Part shown: positions 42,797-53,560 of the stretch, piece by piece | Position numbering within the stretch: position 1 is the stretch's first letter | Layout: the number at the start of each line of letters is the position of its first letter | From: Malaya genurostris | Taxonomy: Eukaryota > Arthropoda > Insecta > Diptera > Culicidae | Assembly (NCBI RefSeq): GCF_030247185.1 | Contig: NC_080572.1 | Span: 234,051,336 to 234,115,335 of the forward strand | Direction: 5' to 3' | Length of the DNA stretch: 64,000 bases | Notes under the pieces: generated by a model | Database searches by the model: none | What the model saw: the letters and a program-made list of their open reading frames with translations, nothing else | What the model was told of the DNA's origin: nothing | Program-made: the position numbers and the translations under genes

Positions 42797-45700
42797 TCAA
42801 ACATGTTTTTTTATTGCTCTTAGATATTCGACTATTTGCAGTTGTTCATTCGTTTTTTTTTGTGAGAGGATTTCGCTAAGTGTTTTTTTGTTATGTAATA
42901 CTGGAAAGCAAACTCTAATTATATCGAACTGACTGCAGTTGTACAGAATGTGATTCAGGTCTTCAGTAACATTGCAGTATTCGCAGCGGTCGTTTGGTAA
43001 GTAATTCCATTGCGCAAGTTTCTCTTTGGTTGTTGTATGACCTGTTCTAATTCTAGATAAGACTATTGTTTCTGATGTGGTGAGATGATGATTTTTAAGC
43101 CATGATTGTTTGAACCAAGGCTTTGGTGATACTAATTTGGAATGTTCAAAATGGAATCGTCCTTTTTCCTCAGATATATTACTGTATTTATCTTGCCATA
43201 TTTGCCAAAGTTCTGTTTTAACTGCTGATTGGAGGTCTGTTAATGTGAGATTGTAGTTTTCTATAGTGTTTCTAGTAGTGCCTAATTTTGCTGCATGATC
43301 TGCTCTATCATTTTCTATCAGATCTATGTGACTCGGGATCCACTGAACAATTATTTTTTCAATGTTGTAATCTAATGTTATATTTTTGAATTCTGTGATA
43401 AGATAGTTATGTCTATTGTCTTGATTTTTTAGTGATTGACATGCACTTTTTGAGTCTGTGAATATAACCAATTTATTTGTTTTCTGAATTATTGCGTACT
43501 CTAATGCTGTTATGATAGCGACTATTTCCGCGTTCATTATGGTAAAACCTGGTTTAAGTCTTCCACTGTACGAAATCTTTTTTTGAGGGTCGTAGTATCC
43601 ATATCCCACATTATCTTGGATTTTGGAACCGTCTGTGTATATGTGGTAGAAATTTGTGTAGTTATTCATTATCATGCTTTTGACTATATCCCTTTGTGTT
43701 TTTATAGGAAGGTTCATTTTACTTAGTCCTTTTATTTCGGTTTTTATTATAAGTTTGTTCTTATTATCATTACTGTTGTTTATGGGATTAGTTGGCTTGT
43801 TTAATTGATAGAGGTGATAGTTGTTGAGTGCTGCAACTTTTTCGAGATAAGATATATGTTGTGGTAGATGTTCTAATGCAATTATACTGTGTAAAGAGTC
43901 AAGTGTTGAACTATTTTTGTAATATATTGTTTTTGATATTTCTTTCATTGTGATGTATTCCGCCCTCATTTTGAGCGGCAATTCACCTGCCTCGTAAAGT
44001 ATTACATGATTAGGTGTGGATGGTAGTAATCTCATTGAAGTTCGTATTGCTAAGTGATGCACTGATTCTAGTTTAGAGAATATAGTTTTGGGAGCTGCTG
44101 CTATAATCGATAAACCGTAATCGAGGTGAGGTCGGACTATTGCATTTGAGATTCTTAGAGCTTGTTCTGGGTGAGCACCGTTTCTTCTTTTGGTAATCAT
44201 TTTGATTATATTTATTTTGTTTTTTGCTTTAGCTATTGTACTTGTTATGTGATTTTTGTAAGTTAGTTTGTGGTCAATGTATATTCCTAGTATTCTGTGG
44301 TATGCTACTACCGGAACTGAGCTATTTTCTATTTTAATGCTAATTTCAGGATCATATTTTCTAGTGTAGATTATTGATGCGGATTTTGTTGGATTTATAT
44401 GCATCCCAATGTTTTTAAATGCGAACGATAACTTCGTGAGAAATGTGGACATTTTATTAGCAGCTGATGCGACATTGATTCCTGTTGTGATGGCTGTAAA
44501 GTCGTCCGCGAATTGAATTATTTCTTCGTCTCCGTTGGCTATGGAATGTATAATTTTAGTGTATATGTTGAAAAGTATGGGAGAGAGAGGACAGCCTTGC
44601 GGTAGACCTTTATTAGTGTTTTTCTCTATTATCGTTCCGTCAGTTAGTGTTAATATCATTTTTCTGTTCTTCAGATATTCGTATATCCAATTGATTATCT
44701 CGTTGGGTATACTTTCTTGTTCTAGTGTTTTTAGTAACAGTTCAACATCTACATTATCAAATGCTTTACTGAGATCTAGAAAGGTTGTTATTATCACTAG
44801 TCCTTCTCTTTTTGCTTGGTGTATTTTTGAGACTATGGTATTTACACAGTTGATGGCAGATGTATGTTGTTTAAATCCAAAAGAATTGATGGGTATTGTA
44901 TTTTTCTTAATTAGTATATCTGTTAGCTTTAGTTTTACTGTGCTATTGATTATTTTTAATAATATACTTATCATTGCTAACGGTCTGTAAGACGAGGTTT
45001 CGAATTGGTCTTTTCCTGGTTTTAATAGAGGTATAATTCTGATTGATCTCCATTCCTCCGGTATATTACATGTTATGAGGACTTTATTTAACAGTTCTAT
45101 TAAGTGTACTTGTAGGGGTAGGTTTAGGTTTTTGAACATGTAAAAGGAGAAATTATCTGTACCGGGGGTTGAGTGATCGTTTTTTAAATTAATAATTTTA
45201 ATAATTTCATGAAAATTTATGCAAATATGATTTGTTACTGATTTTGGGGTGTATTCTATTTCTTTATTGATCGCTGGGAAATTTAGATTCATGAAATCAT
45301 TTGCTATTTGTTTATTGCTAAGTAAAGCTTGATTATTGTTAGAAGGTCTTCCAGTGTTGATCATTTTCACTGTATTCCATAATTGCTTTTGGTCCATTTG
45401 TGAATCGATTGAATTTATTAGTGAACTCCATGATTTTCTTTTTTCAGATCGTATCGCTTTTTTCAATGTTGCACGTGCTTTTTTGAAGGATAGAAGGTTC
45501 TCTATGGATTTATGTTTGAAGAACTCTTTTAGTTTGTTATTTTTTTGATGCAATAGATGTTGTATATCTGTGGTCCACCATGTTTTTGGTGTTTTGTTTC
45601 TGTTTGGATAGTATTTGGATGATTCTATATTTTCATTTAATATTGGAAGAATGTCTTCCGGTGTGTGGATCATTTGGGGCTGCAATTGGTTTAATTTTGT

Positions 45701-46453
45701 GATGACTTGTTTTTTGTTTATTTGAGGTATTGGAGATGGTTTTGGTATTATGTTTTCTATTTCCATTTTTATGACTCTATGATTGCTGTTGAAATCTTCT
45801 TTAATTATATACCATTGAATTCTTCCTGCTATATTAGTCGTCGCTAATGTTAGGTCTATCGAAGAAGGAGTGGTGTTTGGTGCTTTTATTAAAGTATTAG
45901 AGCCATCGTTCAGTAGGACGAGATCCCGATTTTCAATAAGATGTTCGATCATTTCTCCTCTGGGACAATTTTGTTGGTGTGGATTCCATATTTGGTTATG
46001 TGCATTAAAGTCTCCTGCTAATATTGTATATCCTTTTAGGTTATCAATTATATCTAATAGTTTTTTGAACGGGGACCTGATTTCATTGACGCTGATTGGT
46101 GAGGGTGGTATGTATACTGATAATATTTGTAGTTGGGGGGTGGTATTTGTTGTTTCTACAGCTATAATCTCTATTGGATGTAGGTTCGGTAATAAAAGTT
46201 TTTTGGTGATTATGTCTTTTTTTATGAGAAGGCCTACCCCTCCATAACCTAGCGGTCTGACTTCTGTAATGAAATCATAGCCAGGGAACTTGATTTTTTC
46301 ATCTGGTTTTAGCCATATTTCGCTTAATATTGCTATATCTACATTACCCCTTTTTAGGTATTCTTTAATTAGTTCTCTAGTGTCTGTGGGTCTAATACTT
46401 GTGACATTATTTTGTATTATTGTTAGATTTCTGTTTAGTTTTGGACACATCAT
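42797..46453 (-). CDS. Second LINE ORF2: endonuclease, reverse transcriptase, RNase H
   Basis: The protein has 1218 residues. The endonuclease shows QNN at 14-16, E45, GDFN 147-150 and D200. The usual SDH motif reads SNH (223-225), an Asp-to-Asn change at a position that is normally catalytic. Reverse transcriptase has FLDLSKAFD at 558-566, GLPQGCPLSPILFN near 616 and FADD at 648-651. RNase H has D941, E976, D1000 and D1052. A C-terminal cluster uses C1157, C1160, H1168 and C1173. The ATG chosen is the first in frame, 66 nt after the ORF1 stop. The protein would carry out target-primed reverse transcription for this family and possibly for SINEs. Confidence 0.96.
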   Translation of the reverse strand: MMCPKLNRNLTIIQNNVTSIRPTDTRELIKEYLKRGNVDIAILSEIWLKPDEKIKFPGYDFITEVRPLGYGGVGLLIKKDIITKKLLLPNLHPIEIIAVETTNTTPQLQILSVYIPPSPISVNEIRSPFKKLLDIIDNLKGYTILAGDFNAHNQIWNPHQQNCPRGEMIEHLIENRDLVLLNDGSNTLIKAPNTTPSSIDLTLATTNIAGRIQWYIIKEDFNSNHRVIKMEIENIIPKPSPIPQINKKQVITKLNQLQPQMIHTPEDILPILNENIESSKYYPNRNKTPKTWWTTDIQHLLHQKNNKLKEFFKHKSIENLLSFKKARATLKKAIRSEKRKSWSSLINSIDSQMDQKQLWNTVKMINTGRPSNNNQALLSNKQIANDFMNLNFPAINKEIEYTPKSVTNHICINFHEIIKIINLKNDHSTPGTDNFSFYMFKNLNLPLQVHLIELLNKVLITCNIPEEWRSIRIIPLLKPGKDQFETSSYRPLAMISILLKIINSTVKLKLTDILIKKNTIPINSFGFKQHTSAINCVNTIVSKIHQAKREGLVIITTFLDLSKAFDNVDVELLLKTLEQESIPNEIINWIYEYLKNRKMILTLTDGTIIEKNTNKGLPQGCPLSPILFNIYTKIIHSIANGDEEIIQFADDFTAITTGINVASAANKMSTFLTKLSFAFKNIGMHINPTKSASIIYTRKYDPEISIKIENSSVPVVAYHRILGIYIDHKLTYKNHITSTIAKAKNKINIIKMITKRRNGAHPEQALRISNAIVRPHLDYGLSIIAAAPKTIFSKLESVHHLAIRTSMRLLPSTPNHVILYEAGELPLKMRAEYITMKEISKTIYYKNSSTLDSLHSIIALEHLPQHISYLEKVAALNNYHLYQLNKPTNPINNSNDNKNKLIIKTEIKGLSKMNLPIKTQRDIVKSMIMNNYTNFYHIYTDGSKIQDNVGYGYYDPQKKISYSGRLKPGFTIMNAEIVAIITALEYAIIQKTNKLVIFTDSKSACQSLKNQDNRHNYLITEFKNITLDYNIEKIIVQWIPSHIDLIENDRADHAAKLGTTRNTIENYNLTLTDLQSAVKTELWQIWQDKYSNISEEKGRFHFEHSKLVSPKPWFKQSWLKNHHLTTSETIVLSRIRTGHTTTKEKLAQWNYLPNDRCEYCNVTEDLNHILYNCSQFDIIRVCFPVLHNKKTLSEILSQKKTNEQLQIVEYLRAIKKHV

Positions 46454-46519
46454 GATTTATTAAAAAAATTTTGGGGCTTTTTTTTCGTGTAGTTAATATA
46501 AAGTTTAGATGGTTTACTA

Positions 46520-48001
46520 TTAATTTGAAATGGGTTGTATTGGGTTCAATATATCGTTAAGCTGGTTATTAATGTTTATCAGTAGTAAGTCTTGTTCTAT
46601 TGTGTCTGTTTTGTTGATGTTTTGTATAATTAGGCTTTGTATATTTTTTATTTTTGCCATTATGTTGTTCAAATCGAATTGTTGAATCAGTTCTATTTTT
46701 ATCTGATTCACTAATGCTTCGGTATCTGAAATTTGGTATGGATTGGGCTTGCGTGTGTTTGGACTATTTGGTATTTTATCTGGTATTGGATGTGTGCTAG
46801 TTGATGGATTGTCTTTCTGTGTCTCTTGCTGGTTAGGTAGATTTTGCTGTATACTGTTTGGAGGATTTTCTAGTAATGGGAAGTCACGTAATGAATCAAT
46901 TCTGTGTTGAATATTGTTGTTCTTTGGATATTTCTTAGAAGCTTCGAAAAAACTGGTTTTGTTTACTGCCATGTCTGTTCTGATTTTATCTTGACGATGT
47001 CGTTCTGGGCAATTTTTGTCTGATGCTTTATGTGTGCCTTTACAGTTTATACAAGTTATGTCATTTGTTGTACATTCGTCTTCTTGGTGGTCGTAGCCAC
47101 ATTTGCAGCATTTTGGTGTGTTTGATTTACAAAATTTGTTTCTGTGTCCATAGCGCCAACAGTTTGTGCAGATTTTGAGTGGGAAAATGTATGGTTCACA
47201 ATATGAGTTAATTCCATAGATTTTTACGGTTTTTGGTAGTTCTTGGCCCTGAACAAAAATTTTTACAGAGTAAGTAGGTTTTAAGGAGTTATCAGAGAGT
47301 TTCTTGATTCTTTCTATCTTAGAAACAATATTTTCACATTCAATATTTTTTAATATTTCCTCTTCAGTTAATGTGGGGGGAACGTTACGTATTACTCCGA
47401 TTGTCTCTTTGAAACGAGTCGGTACGAAAAAAGTATATCCAAAATTTTCTTTGAGTAGTTTAGAGTTTATGAGTTGCTCTGCATCTCTTGGCTTTTCAAA
47501 TGTGATTTGCATTCGTCCTCTGCCGGCTGGTTTGAGTTCTGAGTATTTTTTAATCCCAATGTTGTGTAACATTTTAGCAACTTCCATTGGGTGTGGAAAT
47601 TTTTCTTTGCTTTCTTTATTATTTGTGTCGTCGGAACCATTAGGTTTAATGCGTTCAATTATAAATGTTGAGTAAATCGTATTTTTTTCCCATTTTTCGT
47701 TGATAGTCTTGTCTTTGTGTTTTTTTGTCTTTTTTCCAGAACCTTCCGGGACAGTTGTATTATCCGGAATTTTCATCAGCGAATCTCGATTCTGATCGGA
47801 TTCTTTCTGTCTTTTCATGATGCTACGTAATTGGTTTTGTTTTTTAAGCGGTATATTTATTTTGATACGTTTTTCTTTAGATTGATCTTCACATTGTTGG
47901 TCAGTAACGCTTTTCATAAACTTACGTTTTTCTTTCAAGATGGCGTCTGTTCCCTCTATTTCAGGAGCACTGCCATCTGAATCATCTTCTTCAACTATCA
48001 T
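46520..48001 (-). CDS. Second LINE ORF1: zinc-knuckle RNA-binding protein
   Basis: The protein has 493 residues. An acidic start is followed by a long Lys-rich region (~20-105), then an RRM-like or nucleic-acid-binding part (~110-270). Three CCHC knuckles follow: C278-C281-H286-C291, C298-C301-H305-C310 and C317-C320-H324-C331. The C-terminus is Asn/Pro/Gln-rich with an Ile/Asn-rich end that may form a coiled coil. It would coat the element RNA. Knuckle spacing in the third unit (CX2CX3HX6C) is unusual. ORF2 is not overlapped, unlike in copy B. Confidence 0.92.
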   Translation of the reverse strand: MIVEEDDSDGSAPEIEGTDAILKEKRKFMKSVTDQQCEDQSKEKRIKINIPLKKQNQLRSIMKRQKESDQNRDSLMKIPDNTTVPEGSGKKTKKHKDKTINEKWEKNTIYSTFIIERIKPNGSDDTNNKESKEKFPHPMEVAKMLHNIGIKKYSELKPAGRGRMQITFEKPRDAEQLINSKLLKENFGYTFFVPTRFKETIGVIRNVPPTLTEEEILKNIECENIVSKIERIKKLSDNSLKPTYSVKIFVQGQELPKTVKIYGINSYCEPYIFPLKICTNCWRYGHRNKFCKSNTPKCCKCGYDHQEDECTTNDITCINCKGTHKASDKNCPERHRQDKIRTDMAVNKTSFFEASKKYPKNNNIQHRIDSLRDFPLLENPPNSIQQNLPNQQETQKDNPSTSTHPIPDKIPNSPNTRKPNPYQISDTEALVNQIKIELIQQFDLNNIMAKIKNIQSLIIQNINKTDTIEQDLLLININNQLNDILNPIQPISN

Positions 48002-48209
48002 AAATCACACTGTGCACTGCAGTCTGTATTCAAGCGAATTTTCAATACTATCAATAGCCTTAATATCTAAGAGAAATCAAAAATTATGGAGTTTAGGAAA
48101 TTTAATTGCGTATCCGTTACAGCCACTATTATACACCTTCAACACTATAGCTTCAGATTTACAGAAAATTTTTCGCGTTCGCGCTCAAATTCACAAGCCT
48201 GTTTTACTT

Positions 48210-48244
48210 TCCGGTCTGTTAGCTTTGGCGGTTGGAGAGAGAAT
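48210..48244 (-). promoter_or_regulatory. Internal promoter with DPE-like motif, second LINE
   Basis: Taking 48244 as +1, the minus strand starts ATTCTCTCTCCAACCGCC, and AGACC lies at +28 to +32. This fits the degenerate DPE consensus RGWYV at its canonical position. CAACC near +11 also occurs near +9 in copy B. No TATA box. Confidence 0.5.
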
Positions 48245-48387
48245 ATTATTCGCTCTTGTTTTTTATGTGCTATTATTAAATGAAATGCATACGTCAAAAT
48301 GTACTTTTCAAAGTCGATGTACTGTATTTTTTTTTATTTTTACACAATCTTTTTCTTAAAAAAATTCGAGCGTTAATTATAACGAAA

Positions 48388-48522
48388 AAGGATTGTAGTT
48401 GTTGTGCCAAGACAATTAAATCTGAAGATGATTTAAACGAATGTTTGGATTCCTGCAACCGTGTAGTGCATATGGAATGCGTGAAAAATTTGAATGTCTA
48501 TCCTGTGATTCTGAAAATCTAA
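48388..48522 (+). pseudogene. PHD-finger remnant, possibly from a LINE ORF1
   Basis: CSCC, then 12 residues, C-x3-C-x4-H-x2-C (ECLDSCNRVVHMEC) match the first six ligands of a C4HC3 PHD finger. A frameshift near 48490 puts the last pair (ECLSC) in another frame. PHD-type fingers occur in ORF1 of CR1-like LINEs, but a host gene fragment is equally possible. It lies 130 bp outside the second LINE's duplication and is not part of it. Confidence 0.5.
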
Positions 48523-49640
48523 AATTGTTCTACAGCAAACTCAATCGCGAATATTTTATATTACTCAGTAGTGGTAGTGTCGTCCCGAGAAAAATGTGCG
48601 CCCAAGGCGAAATATGATTTGCCGTCGTATTTTAGGGGGGAGATTGGTTTAGCGTCCCCTCCATTTCACTACTGGCGGATCGGATTCATGAGAAAAAAGA
48701 AGATCCCGCCGAAGATTTTGTTTGCCGCTCCCAATCACATTTCGCCCAACCGACCGGAGTGTTTCGGGTTTCGGAAGGTAGTCCTTGCTTACATCGAATT
48801 TTAGTAGTAAGCAACGGGTTCTCGGTAGCCGGCTACCCAGAGCAATAAACACATGATAATATTTTCCAGAAATTCACTAACAAGAACCCCTTCCTGTGAT
48901 GCATTGATATGCTCTATAAAATCCATCTAATTGTTGCAATATTACTGTACTGTCCATACTCGCATATCAGTCCTACAGATCGACGTAAACATTTCAAACG
49001 GGCTTAGAAGCAATTGACAAATTCTCTTTGTTAACCTTCTCTTTCGATTATATCTACGTTATTATACAAATATTCGTAACATATCTAGTATTGTTAGAAA
49101 AACGAAAATAAGTAAACGTGAAAATTACAGAGTTATTGAAAGAAGAGAAAGTAATTGAATTCTTTGCTTACTATTATGTCAAGAGCTTCCACAGTAATAG
49201 CAATATTGTTCAGAATGAGTAAATATCAACTTTTTCGGTCTCTCGCAGAGATGCTCGCATATTTGTCCTATTCGGTGCAAACAGAATTTAAAGTGCACCG
49301 AAATAGTAGTGGTGTATCAAGACTCAGCGTTTTGTAGTAGATTATCGTACCTAATGCACCTAGCAGTGAAATTACAACTTTTCTAACCTCCAGCTTAAGA
49401 TTTTTGCATCATTTTGATCGATTTGATGGAAATTTTTCAAATTGTTTCAAACGAATCCGCACCATAAAGAATCAGTTGAAATATTATTCTAAGCTTTTCA
49501 AACAACTAATTACATTGGATTGGTGTGCAGAAAATACAGGTCATCGCTACAAAATTTAGAATTAACGTATGGTTCATTGCGTATTTTTCTGAACATTTGA
49601 GTAGTATTATATTCAGTTCTTTCTGAAATTGAAGTAGAAC
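48523..49640. other. No gene recognised; GC-richer island and a TIR-element end
   Basis: 48580-48850 is GC-rich compared with its surroundings, with overlapping ORFs on both strands and no known domain. 48950-48985 (GTACTGTCCATACTCGCATA then TCAGTCC) is a solitary end of the element family at 55043-56632. Confidence 0.45.
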
Positions 49641-50040
49641 ATATTTAGCATTTTCACGGTAAGAAGAAAGTTGTAGGTTCGAGTCCTTCCTCTAGTCATT
49701 CATTTTCTCACAATTTCACTCATCTTTTTTCCTTCCCACCTGTTTCTTGTTGACGGTGATGAATGATAACAACTGTGTTCAAGTCGGCTTTTAGTCTCTT
49801 TGCATAAAACCCAAAATAAATCCTTAAAACCCACATAGCTCGATTTATCTGTACCCGTTGTAAACGAAAGCTTTTGAATGCCCCCACGCATGCCAGAGTA
49901 GCTCCTCGGTAAAAAGGACATTGCAGGTTCAAGTCCTCTGGTGATACTTTCAAGTTCATGTTTTCTCAATTTTACTCATCTGTCTACCCTATTGGTCTAT
50001 ATCTCGTTGATAGTGATAAAAAATAAATCGTTATTTACGA
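49640..50040 (+). mobile_element. Two related SINE-like copies in direct orientation
   Basis: Copy 1 (~49655-49755) has GTTGTAGGTTCGAGTCCTTC. Copy 2 (~49890-50030) has GCTCCTCGGTAAAAAGGACA and TTGCAGGTTCAAGTCCTC. Both carry B-box-like GGTTCRAGTCC followed by the same body: TTTTCTCA, a CTCATCT block, then GTTGATAGTGAT or GTTGACGGTGAT. They differ from the SINE at 42201, so this is a second tRNA-related family. Ends are not well defined. Confidence 0.6.
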
Positions 50041-51060
50041 TCCTTTATTCGGTTTTAATTGCCGCACAATTCCTTTTATGTCGATTTGATAGGGTATTTT
50101 CGGCAAACATTGAATCTGTGAAGCGAACGATATGGAAGTTTCAGAGGTGTCTTTGATCGATTCAGTTTCAGTAATTATAAATAGTACCACGGCACCGAGA
50201 TTTACCTAAATCACACACCAGTAACAGACATTTATAACCGCACCGTGAGTCTAGTTTATTTAACGCGATGGGCTCGGTTGTGTTTTCAAGCCCAAGCTTC
50301 GGTGTTAGTTTTCGCTTTTCTTTACAGCGCGTATAAAATTAGACGAAGCACGCTGTGTGCATCGGTAGTAAAGGTGTGTTGTGTTTTCTTTTTCCGTAAC
50401 AGCACGTACCGGTAGTATCGCTGATAAGTCAAAATGAGTTCTACTTTTGGAGATTTTCTTAACTACTTTCGGTGCTTCCGGAGCAAGAAACGGAAGACCA
50501 TTAGTGCCGAATTGAGTTTATATACCTACAAACTAACAATTCTACATGAATTTATCAGTCAGCTTTATGGGATTCGTACCTGTTTTTGTCCATAGTTTGT
50601 GAAATAATACTCATGACATTTCAAATTTTCCACTTATCGCGCTTCAGTTCCGTAACCGGAAATCGGATCCGGTTGAACCGTACTAGAATTTTTTAAAGAA
50701 CTATAATACATTTCATTTGAATCTTAGGCTTGTGAAAATTGATTAAGCCGTTTCCAGTATATTGACGGTTCCAGTATATCCCACATTTTTTTGCCTAATG
50801 TATCTCCGGAACCGGAAGTCGAATCGGGATGAAATTCAATAGCAGGCTATGGAAACATAAGACCTTTAATTCGAATCTACGCTAGTGAAAATCGGCTCAG
50901 ACATATCCGAGAAAAGTGAGTGCATATTTTGGTTAGACACATACACACATATAGAGAGAGAGAGAGATTTGCTCAGTTCGTCGATTTGAATCAATTTGTC
51001 ATCTGACATTCGGCCCTCCGGCGTCAATTGAAATATACTTAATACTAAATAATTGAATCT
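50041..51060. repeat. Dispersed repeat with iterated CCGGAA blocks
   Basis: GGAGATTTTCTTAACTACTT near 50450 and GTAACCGGAAATCGGATCCG near 50652, with CTCCGGAACCGGAAGTCGAA near 50805, are successive units of the family. The stretch ends with an AG run at 50956-50968 and GCTCAGTTCGTCGATTTGAA, a block that in other copies precedes the hairpin terminus. Confidence 0.65.
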
Positions 51061-51190
51061 TATTTGTTACGAAAATTAGCTCAAAGGTGGCAAGGCTAAA
51101 AATCTAACACTTGTCAGATTACGGGAAATTACGTTGAAAACTCTGCTCACTACGTTCCTATGAGAAAAACTCATGTCTTCATTGATATTA

Positions 51191-52488
51191 CACCAAAACC
51201 TCCATTTACGAACTAAACGGGGATTCGTAAATGGAGGTAGTTCGTAAAAAAAGTTTACGTTATTTGAGATTTGGTTCGTAAAAAAAGTTTTGTGTAAAGA
51301 ATGTGGAAACCCCCAATCACATGGCCATTTTCGGAACGGATGTGATGAGTGGGTGTAAGAAAATGATGTTTGGGGTCGGTTCAAAATCCATTTCATTTCG
51401 GGTATTTTCGGAACGGGAGTAATGAGTAGTTGACAGAAAAGTGGTTTGGAAATCCAATATGGCGACTTCCGGTTTATCAATATTCCTAAAAATCTTTACA
51501 ATGTGGGTATTTTCGAACCGGAATTGATGAGTAGTTGACGAAAAACGATGTTTGAAGTGGTTTGTAAATCCAAAATGCCGACTTCCGGTTTGTCGATATT
51601 CCTTAAAAACCCTTACAATATCAGTCAGTCAAACAACCACAATGACAATGTCAGTCAGTTAGACAACCACATGACACTGAATTTCTAACATTTATGAGAA
51701 ATTCCAGAAATAAATAGCAGATAAACTAGCAGGATCAACTTTCTCCGAATTAGATGAAACCTCTTCAGTATGGCAATCTCTTCTTCCTGATAAAGGAACC
51801 TTTTCGACTCAATATTAATAAATATTTAGAATGTCGAAATTTAAAACCGTAACTAACCACTTCAAACATCGTTTTCCGTCATCTACTCATCAATCCCGTT
51901 CCGAAAATACTCATATTGTAAAGGTTTTTAAGCAATATCGATAAACCGGAAGTCGCCATCTTGGATTTCCGAACCATTTCAAACATCGTTTCCGTCATCT
52001 ACTCATCAATCCCGTTTCGAAAATACCCATATTGTAAGGGCTTTTAAGAAATATCGTTTTCCGTCATCTACTCATCAATTCCGGTCCGAAAATATTTACA
52101 TTGTAAAGGTTTTTAAGGAATATTGTCAAACCGGAAGTCGCCATCTTGGATTTCCGAACCACTTCAAACATCATTTTCCGTCATCTACTCATCAATCCCG
52201 TTTCGAAAACACCCACATTGTAAGGGTTTTTAAGGAATATTGTCAAACCGGAAGTCTCCATCTAGGATTTCCGAACCACTTCAAACATCATTTTCCGTCA
52301 TCTACTCATCAATCCCGTTCCGAAAATAACCATATTGTAGTAATTTCCATGGAGCCGGAAATTGTTTTCATTGGATGCAAAAACCTCTTTTTACGAAGTT
52401 GGTTCGTAAAAAAAGTTTACGTTATTTGGGATTTGGTTCGTAAAAAGAGGTAACGTGAAAAAAGTGTTCGTAAACGGAGGTTTGGGTG
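51191..52488. mobile_element. TIR element filled with ~115-bp satellite units, 1298 bp
   Basis: The ends are CACCAAAACCTCCATTTACG and, read inward from the right, CACCCAAACCTCCGTTTACG. TA flanks both (51189-51190 and 52489-52490). Inside are ~115-bp units containing CGTCATCTACTCATCAAT, a CCGTTCCGAAAATA block and AACCGGAAGTCGCCATCTTG, two on the minus strand (51380-51620) and four on the plus strand (51860-52340). A subterminal block (TTCGTAAAAAAAGTTTACGT) appears in direct orientation near both ends. Confidence 0.82.
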
Positions 52489-53560
52489 TACTAAGGAATT
52501 CTTAAAAAAACCTTTTCGTTGACTATTGAACAAGAATAAAACAGTTTGTTTGGGGCATACATTAGCATAACCTTTTTCATTGTTTAACAATTTTGACTAA
52601 TGTTGGTAGGAATTGTTCGTTTTTGAATTTTCACTTTAAATGACGGTTGAATCACTTAAACACACCTCACCCAGTTGTTCCGGAACCGGAAGTGAAATCC
52701 GAACAAAGGTTAAAAACAATCTATTTTTATAGAAGTTAACCTGTTTAATTTAAGTTTAAGTTTGTGTAAATCGACTCAGCTGATACTGAAAAAATTAGGA
52801 GAGTTCCGTTTTTCAGTTTTCGAGTACTATTTCGGGTATAGCTGAAATCGGTTCTATTGGCTAACAACTAGCACATAACATAACTAACACTCGTTTTTTT
52901 TTCTACGAAAATCAGTGCAGTTCATCTAATTTTAGAGAACAGTGCATTCTGCAGTACGTATTTTATTTAAAAAAATAATTAAACCTGTTTTAATCCACCT
53001 TGTGGTGTAATGATGCGTTTCTCATATCTCACATATTTTCATATATAAATGTGTGGTATTCATCAAAATAATTTTCTTTGATTCTCAAAAAACAAAAAGG
53101 GTTGTCCAAAAGCTTGTATAATATACAAAGTGAAACAGTACTTAAGTCAGTTAGCCCATATCTGAGCAAACGAAAATAGTTCCACTATTGCAGGTACTTC
53201 CGAAACCGGAATCTGGGAAGCGGTATAATCGAAGTTGGTTCGAGCAAAGTGACTGGGGTCCATTTTTGAGTCTATAGCTACAATCTCCGGTCGTTCATCA
53301 AAAACCCAAGAACAAGGAAAGCAAATGAATGTTTGGCCGTCTACTGACAATGACTACCAATTGGAATGGTTCTGAGGCAGGTTTAGAAATTATTTTACTT
53401 TTTATTTCCGGAGCTTCCGGAATCAGAAACCGAGAACCAGCATAGCCAGAATAGAGTAGTTTGGTTGTCTATTGACAATGGCTACCGATTGGAATAGTTT
53501 TAAGGCAAAATGTTTACTTGTTTTGTTTCGCCGCTTCAAGTGACGGTATCCATTTTTTAA
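52489..53560. repeat. Dispersed-repeat fragments, including inverted end motif
   Basis: 52985-53040 carries the family end as AACCTGTTTTAATCCACC then TTGTGGTGTAATGATGCG and TTTCTCATAT, facing the opposite way to 6608. GTTCCGGAACCGGAAGTG-type blocks lie at 52677 and related ones at 53200 and 53410. A 12-bp phrase TACTTTTTATTTCCGGAGC marks the last. No gene. Confidence 0.65.

Larger units (their letters stand above)
42584..48244 (-). mobile_element. Full-length I-clade LINE, second family, ~5.66 kb, both ORFs open
   Basis: In order on the minus strand: a 243-bp 5' UTR (48244-48002), ORF1 (48001-46520), 66 bp between ORFs, ORF2 (46453-42797), a short 3' UTR and an A-tail (T-run 42582-42593). 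A 13-bp duplication flanks it. Proteins and base composition differ clearly from copy B: this element is very AT-rich with Asn/Ile/Lys-rich products. No frame damage was seen. Confidence 0.94.

Noticed and set aside
44535..44990. 151-residue plus-strand ORF
   Set aside because: It is antisense to the RT domain of the second LINE ORF2; other plus-strand ORFs at 45336-46247 and 47304-47675 are likewise shadows.
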